From assembly GCF_037975245.1 (NCBI RefSeq), contig NC_092571.1, forward strand, positions 23,567,564 to 23,607,916: a DNA stretch of 40,353 bases, written 5' to 3'. A program made the position numbers and the translations under genes. Each line of letters begins with the position of its first letter. The first letter of the stretch is position 1. The notes beneath the pieces are model-generated. The model did no database searches. It had not been told where the DNA came from and was given only the letters and a program-made list of their open reading frames with translations. This document shows, in pieces, positions 20,803 through 33,400 of this stretch. The DNA comes from Apostichopus japonicus (taxonomy: Eukaryota; Echinodermata; Holothuroidea; Aspidochirotida; Stichopodidae).

Positions 20803-21015
20803 AAGTTACGAGGACCACGGTTGTAAAATATCGATTAACATTAACAGGTGTTGGCAGTAAGCATAATGACAAGCGGTGGAGGTAGGGGCGGTCGGGGACT
20901 CGTCGGATGGTGACACTGTATATAATTAGTCTTTGACATTTTTGCCATCTCAGTGTCGGTTTTAAATACTTGATTCATATAACATGCCAATAAAACATGT
21001 CCTTGTTCCGAATGA
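20803..21015 (+). other. SLC22-like 3' UTR with poly(A) signal
   Basis: From the stop to about 21015. A canonical AATAAA sits at 20989-20994, the only one close behind the stop. The exact cleavage point is not visible. Confidence 0.55.
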
Positions 21016-21286
21016 ATTCACTATGGTCTTTAACTTCTGTTGCTGATAACCTTTTCTAACCTGCCCCCCCCCACACACAACCACCCCCCCTTTCATTCAC
21101 AAGTGTACACAAAGTAGTCAACACTGTAAGATGTGAACTCTGCAATTGCGTCGGGTAATATTCCTCGCTTGCTCCAAAGTACTTTACCTACGTTTTTTCT
21201 TCTTTGCACAGTAGAAAACAGCAATCGTTCACACTCTTGTCACTCTCATTGTTTGCAATGCAACAGCCCAAGACTATCCCTTAGAT

Positions 21287-21663
21287 CAGGGGTGGGCAAC
21301 CACCGGCATGCGAGCCACATGCGGCCCGCCAGTGATTTTTTTTTGCGGCCCGTGAGATGTCTCAAGAAAAAGAAAAAGAAAACAATATATTTGACATCAT
21401 CACAAAAAACGAGCTAGCTGCTTAGAATTTATCGGCACTAATGATGCTGTCAGGTAGGCCTATTAATTATCAACTGTACTGTATTGACATTATGCTTTTG
21501 TGAATACAGATAGAGTACACACACCTATTGCTTGAAAGTCCTCGGAATCAAAGGTCAATCGGGAATCGGAATCAACAGCAGCAGGTCGTTGGTTAGGTGC
21601 CGCCCAATCATTTTTTCACCCCTTATATCTGGCCAATTCATTCAAAAAGGTTGCCCACCCCTG
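21287..21663. mobile_element. hAT-type MITE, 377 bp
   Basis: CAGGGGTGGGCAACC at 21287 and its inverse GGTTGCCCACCCCTG ending at 21663. The flanks CCTTAGAT (21279-21286) and CCTTATAT (21664-21671) match at 7 of 8 bases, as expected for an aged hAT target duplication. The CATGCGGCCCGCCAGTG segment is typical of such elements. No transposase frame. Confidence 0.85.
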
Positions 21664-21671
21664 CCTTATAT

Positions 21672-22734
21672 GAAATAGTTGAAAAGATGCTTTTAAAATG
21701 AGGGAAAACCAACGAAAGACAAGGACACAAACCGTAGGATATTTGTTGAGGTTGCGTTTTCTTTCTTTATGTGACATGCACTGTATCCATATCATTCGTT
21801 TAAAGCCATTACATATAATGCTTTACAAATTTGGACGACCTTTTGGAATCAATGAAATATATAATGCACGTAATAACAAAGGAAACCGATTAAAGTGAAA
21901 TTTTAAAGATAATTTTGAACAACAAAATTAGATCACATTAACATACAGTCATAAAATATCTCAAATAAATCATCACTATCTACAACTTAATATGTAAAAT
22001 TCTCGAACTTAGGATTTTTACAATTTAATAAATTTCAACAAATTAATAAAACTTTTTCCGATACAATCTAATATATAGTACAACTCGGTGGTGTTTAATA
22101 AAGCATTATAACCCATAAAAAGATAGAAAATGAAAACAAATTAAGATCAGAGTGACTATAATCATGACACCGTGCTGATATTCTGAATTTGTTTTACAAA
22201 TAATTTTGAGTCGATTTTTGGCGAGAATGAGCTTACTTGAAATAAAATGAAAAGTTACTCTCCTTTTGAAAGACAATTATAGCAGCAACTCATTTCTAGC
22301 CTTTTATCAATTCTGGTCATTAGAATGTTGAGCCAATTTTCATGGTTGGGATTGGAAGGAGGAATGGGGGGGGGGGGGTGGGAGGGGAAGTCCAAGTCTG
22401 TGATAGCACTGAGGCTAACAGAATGAGCATGTTAGCTACCTCATCTATGAGAGGGTGAGGTAATTCGGCCCACGCTGCTTATTGTATAGGAAAAGATAGG
22501 GGACGTCCATTCGACCGATATAAGCCCTTTTTTAGGCCATCGCCAATGCAAACAGGCGTCTCGAAACGACAAAATGCAATACAACACTACCAAATTAAGC
22601 TCAGGTGGGGTATGTTATCATCTGGATTTAATAACATCACTTAATGAACAAGTAGAACATTTCACTGTTGGTAGATTGCAAAGTTTTCTTATCTACTGGG
22701 TTTAAGTTATGTTGGAGGATACAATATTGAATTT
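21672..22734. other. Intergenic, no gene seen
   Basis: Mostly AT-rich. It has a G-run around 22366-22379. The frame at 21698-21898 has no recognisable content. Confidence 0.4.
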
Positions 22735-23060
22735 GGTATCAGCATACTTTTTCAAAAGATTGGGATTTGTCATACACCCAGAGAAAATCGGTGTTCAAAC
22801 CAAATCACAAGTTAACTTCTTTGGGCTTTGTTTTGGATTCTAGAGAAATGATTGTCCGCCCAAAACAAGAAAGGATATAGAAACTGCGTTAAAGGAAGTA
22901 AACCAATTCAAGTCAAGGGCAAAAAGTCCCATAAGAGAGCTTGCTTTTCAGAATACTTCACCTTATTTTCTTGGTTATTGGTAATATTGAAGCGATGTGC
23001 ATTGATTATTAGAATATATCAAAGATCTACTATATTTACAAAGAACTACATTTGAGATTA
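22735..23060 (+). pseudogene. Decayed reverse-transcriptase fragment (DIRS-like)
   Basis: In shifting + frames the text reads FFKRLGFVIHPEK, then after a frame change GFVLDSREMIVRPKQERI, then KSPIRELA. The pattern LGF-I-PEKS ... FLGF-LDS-MTV ... IRELA is that of DIRS/Gypsy-type reverse transcriptase thumb and RNase H junction. At least two frameshifts and several stops show it is dead. The upstream catalytic part is absent. Assignment to DIRS rather than another LTR-like class is tentative. Confidence 0.5.
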
Positions 23061-25324
23061 GAATGGCCGATTCGAGCAATATTTTGTGATATGGCGATGA
23101 AAGATGGAAGCCAAGCCTCTGTGATATATATTTCAGGGGATACTTTACATAACCAGGGAGCTGTCACCACGTGACATTGTCAGGGATGAGCCTGGGGTTA
23201 AAAAATCACGGAACTTTGCCAAAATTGCGGTATAGGCTCCAGTTTGCGTATGCTACAGTGTGTTAGGATAATATTTTTTGTCCCCGAGGTTGAGAAAAAA
23301 TCACGGCTATTCCACGAATTCGCGGAAAAAGCTCATACCTGCATTATACATCACAGGGAAGCAATGTGATGTAAACAAATCAGTGACTGAATACTGTAAC
23401 GGAGTGTGTTGATATGTGATCTTGTAATTCTAGTGAATGACTGCACTGAAAAAAAAAAATTAACTTTGTAATTCACATTGCTTCTTTCACGGCCCATGAT
23501 GCAATGTAATATGTGTAATATTACACGATGTTCGAAAACAAACCATTCAGTCACATTAATCGGTATTTTGTAAAAATAAAACTTGACCATAGTAAATAAA
23601 AGGAATTTTTTTATTACATGTTTATTGTGATTAAACCAAATTTAGTCAACCTATGGATGGTTCGAATCTACGAAAACAGAAAAAAAGGAAGAAAAAAAAA
23701 ACAAATTTCAGAAAATGCTAAAAACAAGTGCTTTTGCAATTACTAACAGTTATCCATTTTCCAAAATGATAGAAAATCAACATAATTTGTTGAAGGTTTG
23801 CCCCTTAGCATAAAACACAGTTGAGGTCAGTCACTACCATAACTTGATTTAGTACTGTAAGCATACTAGTTATGGGTTAATTAGATATTAAACCCAGGCA
23901 ACCTTTCCATAGCACTAGTAAGACGAGATTGATAAATTGCTTTCTGCTTTGAAAAATATTTGTGTATTTAATAATATTTGTTTATTTAATATTAACTCAC
24001 TTAATATTAAATCATATAACTTTTGTGTATTTATCATACATTTAATTTACACTCTGGCTGACATTGAACAGCATTTACCCGGAATAAGATTCCAAAAGTT
24101 TCCTAGTTTTGTGAATTCTTAATTTTGAAGTGGCTTGCAATATGTATAACGACGTACAGAAACAGTGAAAGATGAAACATGCAAGAACAGAGGTGGAATG
24201 AGAATTCAACTAAATATATCTGAACAGACAAATGGATCATTACTAACTTAAACACCACAATTTTGACTTAATAAAGTTTTTTTTTTAATTAAGATCACCG
24301 TTCTGCCATTGACTCAAAAGTTTGACTTGATTATATGTGATTTTTATACTTTTGAATGCAAATAGTTTGAAATCCCCCTTGAATTGGCAATAACAATTTG
24401 AAAACGAAGTAATGAGTCTATCCAACAGCCACCGTTCAATACAGTAATTACCACGACAGGCATCAGGGAAAGAAGAAGGGAGTAAAATCCTCATGAAAAC
24501 GGAATTTTGTCATAGAAAAGAAAGGTTTATTAGGGTGGTCTTCCAGGAAAAGGGCGTGAGAGATGAACATACCTTACCCAATCACTCCACTCACCCCCAC
24601 TCACTCTCCCTACCATTATCACACTACTTCACTCAATAATGTCACTAGAGGAAAAAGTTTGACCCAGGGACGTAACAAAATTTTCTGCATCACGGGAAAG
24701 CAAAGCTTGTGTCGCAATTGAACACCAAATTTTGCGTTTATGGTATGACCTACTTTATTAGTGTAGTTGTACAGATGCAATCGTATCACTGCCGATACTT
24801 TGTAAATATTCTATACAATATATAGGACAGATGGCTCAGTGCCCCAGCTTCGCTATTTTACAGGGGCGGCCCATCCGCCCCCTTTTTGCCGGCCCTGCCC
24901 TTTTAACCAATTTCCATCACGCAGCCCTTTTTCAACCACCCTTTTACTTCTCTACTCACCAACACACCATAGTAGCTACATGCTTTGACCTTGCAGTCAC
25001 AAGAAACTTTTCAAAAATCCCCATACCACAGAGTGCATATCTCTCGCTAAATTCTACAAAGTTCACTACTGTATGTGCACAGGCCTGTTCAAACTTAGGA
25101 GTTTCAACTACACATGCGCAAATCATCAAAACCTAAGTCAACGTTTAACCCTGGGGAGCTACGTAGTGTTTGCAAACAACCAGCCCTCCGAAAAAATTAC
25201 AGCAGGCTTACATAAAATAACTTGTTATGCAATGTCGATTAAAAATTATCACCAGACACTCATAACTTAGTTATGGAGGTATAATAACCTGTTTTGTGAT
25301 ACGACTATCAATAGAATCAACTAC
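23061..25324. other. Intergenic, no gene seen
   Basis: Contains an inverted pair GAAGCAATGTGA (23358-23369) / TCACATTGCTTC (23473-23484), nested with GTGACTGAAT / ATTCAGTCAC further out, suggesting a small fold-back repeat. CAGGGGCGGCCCATCCGCC near 24860 looks like a transposon end without a visible partner. The open frames are short and featureless. Confidence 0.4.
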
Positions 25325-25519
25325 CTTGGTAGGAACCATTGTCTCTGGTTGTCAAAGTGGTAATACAGGTCACCATATACTTCCAACATGCCATGTTTTT
25401 GCCATATTTCCAGAAATTTCCCTCTTTCGTGATGAAGGGATGGCGGTTTCACTCTAGGGTCTGATATGAGCTGGTTTCCCTGGGTACTGCTCGCCTGGGG
25501 TTCTGCTTTTCCCCATAGA
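25325..25519 (-). CDS. Possible internal exon, unknown protein
   Basis: Acceptor TTTCATGCGCAG before 25519 and donor AAG/GTAGTT after 25325. 195 nt, phase 2 in and 2 out: LWGKAEPQASSTQGNQLISD, PRVKPPSLHHERGKFLEIWQ, KHGMLEVYGDLYYHFDNQRQ, WFLP. The composition looks like a real protein, rich in conserved-type residues (W, G, H, Y). It could be a downstream exon of the seven-pass membrane gene on this strand, but the phase of exon 27284-27428 (phase 1) would need an unseen linking exon. I do not recognise a domain. The adjoining minisatellite keeps all frames open, so the long frame there is not support. Confidence 0.4.
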
Positions 25520-25526
25520 CTGCGCA

Positions 25527-26040
25527 TGAAAATAAATACATAAAAAATACATGAAATACAAATAAAATACATAAAAAATACATGAAATACAAATAAAATA
25601 CAAAAATACATGAAATACAAATAAAATACATAAAAAATACATGAAATACAAATAAAATACATAAAAAATACATGAAATACAAATAAAATACAAAAAATAC
25701 ATGAAATACAAATAAAATACATAAAAAATACATGAAATACAAATAAAATACATAAAAAATACATGAAATACAAATAAAATACATAAAAAATACATGAAAT
25801 ACAAATAAAATACAAAAAATACATGAAATACAAATAAAATACATAAAAAATACATGAAATACAAATAAAATACAAAAAATACATGAAATACAAATAAAAT
25901 ACATAAAAATACATGAAATACAAATAAAATACATAAAAAATACATGAAATACAAATAAAATACAAAAAATACATGAAATACAAATAAAATACATAAAAAA
26001 TACATGAAATACAAATAAAATACAAAAAATACATACAAAA
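25527..26040. repeat. 27-31-bp minisatellite
   Basis: Units like ATACATGAAATACAAATAAA followed by ATACATAAAAA repeat about 17 times, with some units lacking the ATAC step. The minus strand has no stop codon in any frame, which creates three long but meaningless frames of F/Y/I/C/M. Confidence 0.95.
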
Positions 26041-27283
26041 ATATGAAGGAGAAACAATGATACAATTTACTGACTTGCACGTTAAATTAGTTAATTAGTC
26101 AAGACATTACTTAAACAGCTTTGGAAAGATGGTCTTTACTATTTCTTTCTCAAACAAAAGCATCACCTAGGCTGACCCCTTCACACTTTTATTAGAATTG
26201 TATATATCCACATCCAAAAACCCTATTTTGCATATAAAAAAATGCTGAAGCCACTCTTGTCAATAACTGTATAATAAGGTAAACTGCAGATAACTGTGGG
26301 CATTTCCGTACGAAAGAAGTTATTAAGAGAGAACCCAGTGGACTTAGTCCTGCTAATTGCAAGATGAAGAAATTTGCTGCTGCCTACCTTTGTAGGAAAA
26401 AGAATGATGCCCATACCAAAAGGTGAAAACTGTATTTGCAATGCAAAAAACACATCCATCAATGCACCTTTGACATGCTGGACAAGTTTTACAGAAAATC
26501 AAAGGAGGATTATTCCATTTCATTAACCTCCCCAAAAATGCTTCAAATCAGATAATTTGCCAATCAAGAGATTCTAAAAACTTTTCTATTAGTTAAGTTA
26601 AATAAGTTGAAGGTTGCAACTTAACCCCTGGTCATTGGTAGCATGTCACACCCACACACTAAAGTGTGCACAACTCAAACAATCTCTCCTTGGGCACTAC
26701 AGTGCACAGGTCCCCTGGGGGACTTCCCATAGGTGCAGCCAGAGAAAGGCACATTCAAATATATTTACCAGTTACCTCACAAGTCCCCTTTTTTTTACAT
26801 CTGGGTGAGGAGAGGGGATGGAAATAACATGCCTTGCCTGAGGAGTCAAGGACACCATGTAATGATAGAACCCGAACCTGCAATCCTTAGATCACCAGTC
26901 CATTGCCTTAACCACTTGACCACAATGCTCTATACAACACAGCCATCATTTCCTGAAGTAATTTAACAACATGACTGTTGTGAGGTTTGACTCACTTTAC
27001 ATGCCAGCTTTAATTTTCCAGCTCCAGCTGGAAGGATATTGCCAAGTAGAAATTTTTTGCAAATTTTTAACCCCAAACTGAAGAGCAGGGAGTGGGCAAA
27101 TTAGCTGGAAATTAAAGGTTTCTTGCCTAGTGGAAAATTAATATCTTTTCCACCCCCCCCCCCACCCCTCTCACCTCTTAAAACACAATTATGCATTAAA
27201 TCATTTCCATATTCCAAAATACTTCTTTGATTGATGTATATGAAGTTCAAACTGAGAGACAATCATTTAAATGTAATCCTTAC
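26041..27283. other. Downstream of or intronic to the membrane gene; only a SINE recognised
   Basis: Apart from the SINE, no exon could be chained in phase to 27284-27428. A C-run lies at about 27154-27168. Short frames with clustered cysteines at 26353-26535 (minus) have no supporting splice context. Confidence 0.4.
26600..26930 (-). repeat. tRNA-derived SINE
   Basis: On the minus strand a tRNA-like head begins near 26930: GTGGTCAAGTGGTTAAGG (A box) and GCAGGTTCGGGTTC (B box). It is followed by an unrelated body down to about 26600. No cloverleaf could be completed, so it is not a functional tRNA. The class III promoter boxes are the main support. Confidence 0.65.
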
Positions 27284-27428
27284 CTTTGTCTTTTAATCCT
27301 TTTCCAAAATTCTTGAACGACCTGAAGAAAGCTACGCTGAGAAGAATGCGAACACCGAGCCCCGCCCAAGAAGCCACAATTATTGTCATCTGTATCAGCA
27401 GGTCCTCCTCCGACCAATTCTTGCTTAC
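27284..27428 (-). CDS. Membrane gene exon 7 (TM7)
   Basis: Acceptor CTTCATACTAG, donor GTAAGG. It reads VSKNWSEEDLLIQMTIIVAS, then WAGLGVRILLSVAFF and SFKNFGKGLKDK. It ends in phase 1; the next exon was not found. Confidence 0.78.
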
Positions 27429-30400
27429 CTAGTATGAAGCAGTAATGATAGCAAACTGAAATATGCATAGCTAGATATGCCTGTTGTTGAAACTTTCAAA
27501 AAACCTTCACTGCTTTGAAAGAGCAATAGAAATTATCAGTTTGTCCAAAAAAAAAAAAATTCGAAACAGATACTCTAACAGACTCCTGTGCTCATTCCCA
27601 AGCTTAATAATATCTTGTGGATGAAAACGTTTTTTTTTGTTTTAATTTGCTGTTTGTTGATTAAATAACATTTCCTAAACATTTGTGACATAGCTTCCAC
27701 AAGATTATTTTCAAAACTGACCATCTCTGTCAAGAGTTGCAAAAGTTAAATAAACTTTCCCCTACGAAATCATGTCTCTGACCTCCAGATAAGTCCTGAG
27801 GAGTTTGCTTGTTTAATTAGTTACTAACAATTTCTTTGCCAGGAATTTGGACTTTTGGAAGTGACCAACTACAAACTTGGCACACAACAGGGTAGGAAAT
27901 ATTAATTAATAGGATGACTCTCCAACCCATATTTTAATTCATGAATGTTAAAAAATAAAGACAAAGTGAGGAAGAAATATTAAAACATGGTTTAAAATAG
28001 AGCAAAAGTAATGTCTAGCCAAAGACATTTCTCATCAAACCTAAAATATTTATAACAAGAGCCCAAGGTCACTGTGGTTCCTTGCTTGGGGTATATGACA
28101 ATACACATAATATTATCAAGCAAGATTGGGCTCAAATAGTCCAAGTAATTGTGGTCCTACATGTACCCATAAAGTAACCAACACTATAGCCAACACTTTT
28201 GTGATCACAAAATGTGATCGGATTTTGATCAAAAGGCACTTTTGAGATCTAAATATGGCGTCGAAAATGTAAGAAATATAAGGTCACCTACAAGCGGGTC
28301 AGCAGATATGATAACATTGGTGACCTCAGATGACATGACCTTTGAGTTTGAAAATGTTCCACCACCCCATTCACAACTTGTCCCAAAATATCAACCGTGT
28401 CACACCTTGGCATTGGGATTTCATTGCATTAAATGTCTAAAAATTAACTTTGAACTTGTATACATAACTTCACACACAAAGGTCACCCGGATGTCAACCA
28501 ACTGACATTTTTTGATCGGCGAGACCTAAATAGAGCATCAAAACTGTAAAAATTCAAACATTTCTTCTTTGCCCATTTTCTCCCCCCAAAATACAAGTTT
28601 TTTTTAAATTAGCTGACCTTTGGTAACCTTGGATCACATGACCGCTAAGTTTGAAAATATTCCCCAATACCATTCGCAACTTGTCCAAAAAAAATCAACC
28701 TTGTCACACTTGGCATTGGGAGTTATTGCATTAAATGTCTGAAAATTAACTTTGACCTCCTATAACTTCCCACACAAAGCTCATCCGGGGGTCAACCTAT
28801 TGACATTTATGATCAGAAGGTACCTTTAACATCTGAAAATAGCATCCAAACTGTAAAAATCCCCAAAACACGAAAAGGTCACAAGAGGTCAAATTGAGGT
28901 CAAGGGTTACCCAGATGCAGGTCGACAATTGGATTACATTAAAGCAACTCCCAACCCTAACGGACATTTCGTTATCAAGTTATCGCAAAAATACTAGTTT
29001 TTTACCATTAATTGACCTTTGATGACCTTGGATCACATAACGTTAAGTTTGAAAATATTCCTCTATACCATTTGCAACTTGTCCCAAAATATCAACCATG
29101 TAACACCTTGGCACTGGGAGTTATTACACTAAATGTCTGAAGATTAACTTTGACCTTATATAACTTAACATACAAAGGTCACCTTGGGTCAACTTAATGA
29201 CATTTTTGATCGGTGAGACCTAAATAGTGCATCAAACTATACAAATTCACAAATTTTTATCTTTGCCCATTTTCTCCCCCCAAAATACTAGTTTTTAACA
29301 TTAATTGACCTTTGGTGACCTCGGATCACATGACCGTTTAAAAGTTTGAAAATATTCCCCGATACCATTTGCAACTTGTCCAAAAATATCAACCATATCA
29401 CACCTTGGAACTGGGAGTTATTGCATTAAATGTCTGAAAATTAACTTTGACCTCGTATAACTTCGTACACGAAGGTCACACGGGGGTCAACCCATTGACA
29501 TTTATGATCAGAAGGTACCTTTAACATCTGAAAATAGCATCCAAACTGTAAAAATCCCCAAAACACGAAAAGGCCACCAGAGGTCAAATTGAGGTCAAGG
29601 GTCACCCAGATGCGGGTCGACAATTGGATTACATTAAAGCAACTCCCAACCCTAACGGACGTTTCGTTATCAAGTTATCGCAAAAATACTAGTTTTTTAC
29701 CATAAATTGACCTTTGGTGACCTTCGATCCCTTTACCATTATGTTTGAAATGATCCCTTACCCCATTCACAACTACTCTCAAAATATCAACCATGTCGAA
29801 CCCTGTCAATGGGAGTTATTGCTGTTTTTAATATATTGGTTTTCGGCATCTAACTGGCCTTTGGTGACCTTTGCCGGCACCAAAAACAATAGGGATCTTC
29901 CTCTTACTATGGGCTATCCACCCACCAAGTTTGATCATGATACATCATTTCCTTATTGAGATATCGTGTACACAAGCCAAGCGTCACATACACACACACA
30001 CACACATACACGCCAAGTTGAACGCATAGGTTCCTTGCTTTGCAAAAAGCAAGGACCCAAAAACAGTTTTCTGGATAATTTTTTTACAAGCTGTTATACT
30101 CACATTGACTATTTTGTAAATAATGTATGCAGGCTCAGCCAAACTTGCAAGTAAGAAAATAATAGAGCACACTTTACTTTCAATCCGTAGCTGGGAAGAA
30201 GAAAGAAAAGAAAGGTTGTTTCTTTAAAAGACCACATCATCCCTGTTTGCTTCAAGTTCACTTTTGGTATTCAAATGTGTGAACTGGAAATGTTGATCTG
30301 TCAGGCAATGGTACATCGAATTGGACGGACAGCCGGACGGACAGACGGATAGGTTTACACATTGTATTACATTGCCTCATGATACAATACATGTGTATTG

Positions 30401-33400
30401 AGCATGTGAATTGCGTGACTTTGAAGCAATGAAAAATTACTACGTTTCTTCTAGAAAAACATTCAGAAATTCAACACAAAACACTTTCTTGAAAGAGGAA
30501 AGGAATAAACCCAGTGACCTCAGAAGTACATTTCCTATGCTGCGCAGGTAATACCTCATTACTTCTAAAGTCCTCCCTATGGGTACCAGTAAGAAGCCAC
30601 TAATATTAATTTGTATATTATTAATCCATGGGACATATTATAGTATCATGCAATACAAAGCAGGAATCAAACAGAGCAGAGATTTCAACAGAAATTTGTC
30701 TTTTTGAACATTTCAACTCAAAAACAGAATAATATTAATAATATTAATTTGTAACTTGATACAAACTTACAGCTAACCAACCCAACAATGCATAGATGAT
30801 ACTAAAAGGAATCCCGATTGATAGGACCAGAATCTCCAGCGTTTCAAGGCTTTTACCGTCCTTCAGGATAAGAACCACCAACGTAATCTGGCAAATACAG
30901 AGATAAAAGCACCGTATTGTGATCGCAGATCAATCATACTATATTGTAAGGATGTGAACGACAGAACAACACATATCCTATGCATACCGTATATCTCATT
31001 CACAAATAAGAACATTTCCTAGCATGGATAAAGTTGGAGAATTGAATATGCATGATCCTTAGGACTGTACCATATTGCATACAGGGAATTTAAGTTTGTG
31101 TTCACATTTTTGTAATTAGCAGTTTTAAAGGTTTATGAAGTTTTTCATCTCTCATAAAACCTTATAAATACTCTCACACATGTGGTTATCATGTGCACAA
31201 AATTGTTCCCCATGTTTGAATAGCAATTTGAAAGGCAATAACATTTTTTTATTTTATTTATTTTTTATTTCCCCCACACCCTTTTTTTTCTTCTACAGGA
31301 CAGTTCAGGAGATCAGACTCAAGAGATTTATACGTACCTGGAGTTGTAAATCAAATTTGAGCAGGCTTTCGCAGAGGTTCATATTTCTGTATAATCCTAC
31401 AGGAGACAAAATGAATACACACAAAGTAACGTTTCTTCCTGTTCTCATTTTCCTAATACATTGAGGAAATGAAAGGGTCTACTCTGAAATAAATTTAAAG
31501 AAGAAGGGTAGGTGAAAGGGGGGAGGGGATGGGAGGGAAAGGAGAGAGCCTTATGGTATTGTTACAACTATACTATGACCAGAGAAAGCCCCAATATCTT
31601 TACTCATATCACCATGATACATGTAAGATCATCGGTGGTAAGTAAAATTGTACTGGGTAATATGATGGCATCTGTGCTGTTCAGACATAATTTAATATCT
31701 TCCTGGAGTTTTAGTTGAGCAATATGCCAGCAGTTGCCATTATTCCTTCAAGTATTATATTCAAAGGGTGCAGTGGTAGTCCACAATATACTTCCTTTTG
31801 TGAACACCAGGAAAATGGGAAAGTCCATGTTTTGAGGTGAGAGAGAAGCACACTAAACCCAATATTAAATTTAATATGAATTATCGGACATTGTCACACA
31901 AAACTGATATTTTAGTAGCGAGTACGACAACCCAATTCACCTCAAGTGAAGAACCTTTTCTGACTGTCAAATCTAATAATGTAATAGTACAGTAGGACCT
32001 GTTGTCAGGGCGAACAGGGTTTCCGGCTCTCGCATCCAAAGAAAGAAAGAAAGAAAGATAGCACTTTTCAAAGAAAGATTACAAAGTATGAGCAATTTGA
32101 ATCGAGATCTCCCATCGAGTACTACTACTCACTTTGAAGAACAAGATTAGCCCCGACCGTTCGGAATATTAGATTGCCCGACTGGTAGTACTGCTTGGCT
32201 ATTAGTAAGCCCAAGACGATATCAACAGGACCAAAGATGCCCACCAATATCAGCCTGACCTGAATAAGGATAGGGAAAACTATATTCAGCATAAATTATG
32301 ACAAACAGTCATACAAAGCAGGTGACTCGATCTACTTACAGAACGTACATATGTACAGAGTATATACTATATGCAGTATATTTAAATAATATGTACAGTT
32401 TGCAATGAATACTTTCTTCACTATACTGACTACTTAGTATAGATTCTTCTGTATACTTACTACATAGTATACATTCTTCAGTACTATGCACTTATAGATT
32501 CTTTAATATACGTAGTATGTATGCTTCAGTATACTTACTATGTAGTATACATGCATCAGTATACTTACTATGTACAGTAGTATAAATGTTTCAGTATACT
32601 TACTATGTAGTATACATGCTTCAGTATACTTACAATGTAGTGCATACATGCATCAATATACTTGCTATGTACAGGTAGCATTCATGCTTCAGTATACTTA
32701 CTATACATACATGTAGCATTCATGCTTCAGTATAGTTAAGTACTATGTAGTACATACATGCTTCAGTATACTTACTATGAAGTAAACATGCTTCAGTATA
32801 CTTACTATGTAATACATACATGCTTCAGTATACTAACTATTTAGTATACATGCTTCAGTATACTTACTATGTAGCATAGACTCTTCAGTATACTTACTAT
32901 GTAGTATACATGTTTCAGTATACTTACTATGTAGCATAGTTTCTTAGGTATACTTACTATGTAGTATACATGCTTCAGTATACTTACGTAACGTAAAGTA
33001 TATACAATCTTCGGTATACTTACGTGATGTGCAGTGTACATTCTGCAGTATACTTACTATGTAGTATATACATTCTTCAGTATGGCTTAGCATACTTCTT
33101 CAGTATATACTTACAATATAATATTCATTTTTCATAATACTTACGCAAAGTACAGTATACATTCTTCAGTATACTTACATAATGTAAAGTATACATTCTT
33201 CAGTATACTTACATAATGTACAGTCTGCAGTATATATTACTGATATATGTAGGCCTAAAGTGTACATTCTAACACCAGGTTTAATTAACCAAACAACCAG
33301 TTTCTCAGATCTGCCTGACTGACAAAATACTGCACGATGCTCTAAGAAGTTAAATTGGCAAATACAATACACACCAACACTGCATTATTTTTGTTTGTGG

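Noticed and set aside
25321-26080. Three overlapping minus-strand frames of 202-237 residues (F/Y/I/C/M rich)
   Set aside because: They read through the 27-31-bp minisatellite, which lacks stops in every minus frame; the three frames give the same repeated text, so this is not a protein.
26353-26535. Small cysteine-cluster protein (CKTCPACQRCIDGCVFC)
   Set aside because: Tempting zinc-binding pattern, but no start context, splice support or overlap with a recognised exon; probably chance.
28054-30060. Helitron
   Set aside because: The terminal hairpin is suggestive but there is no CTRR after it and no TC start; left as an unclassified repeat.
29966-30172. 62-residue frames on both strands
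   Set aside because: They run over a CA microsatellite and the hairpin of the composite repeat.
32841-33041. Minus-strand 66-residue frame with repeated VSILKHVYYI-like text
   Set aside because: Translation of the GTAAGTAT minisatellite inside an intron.
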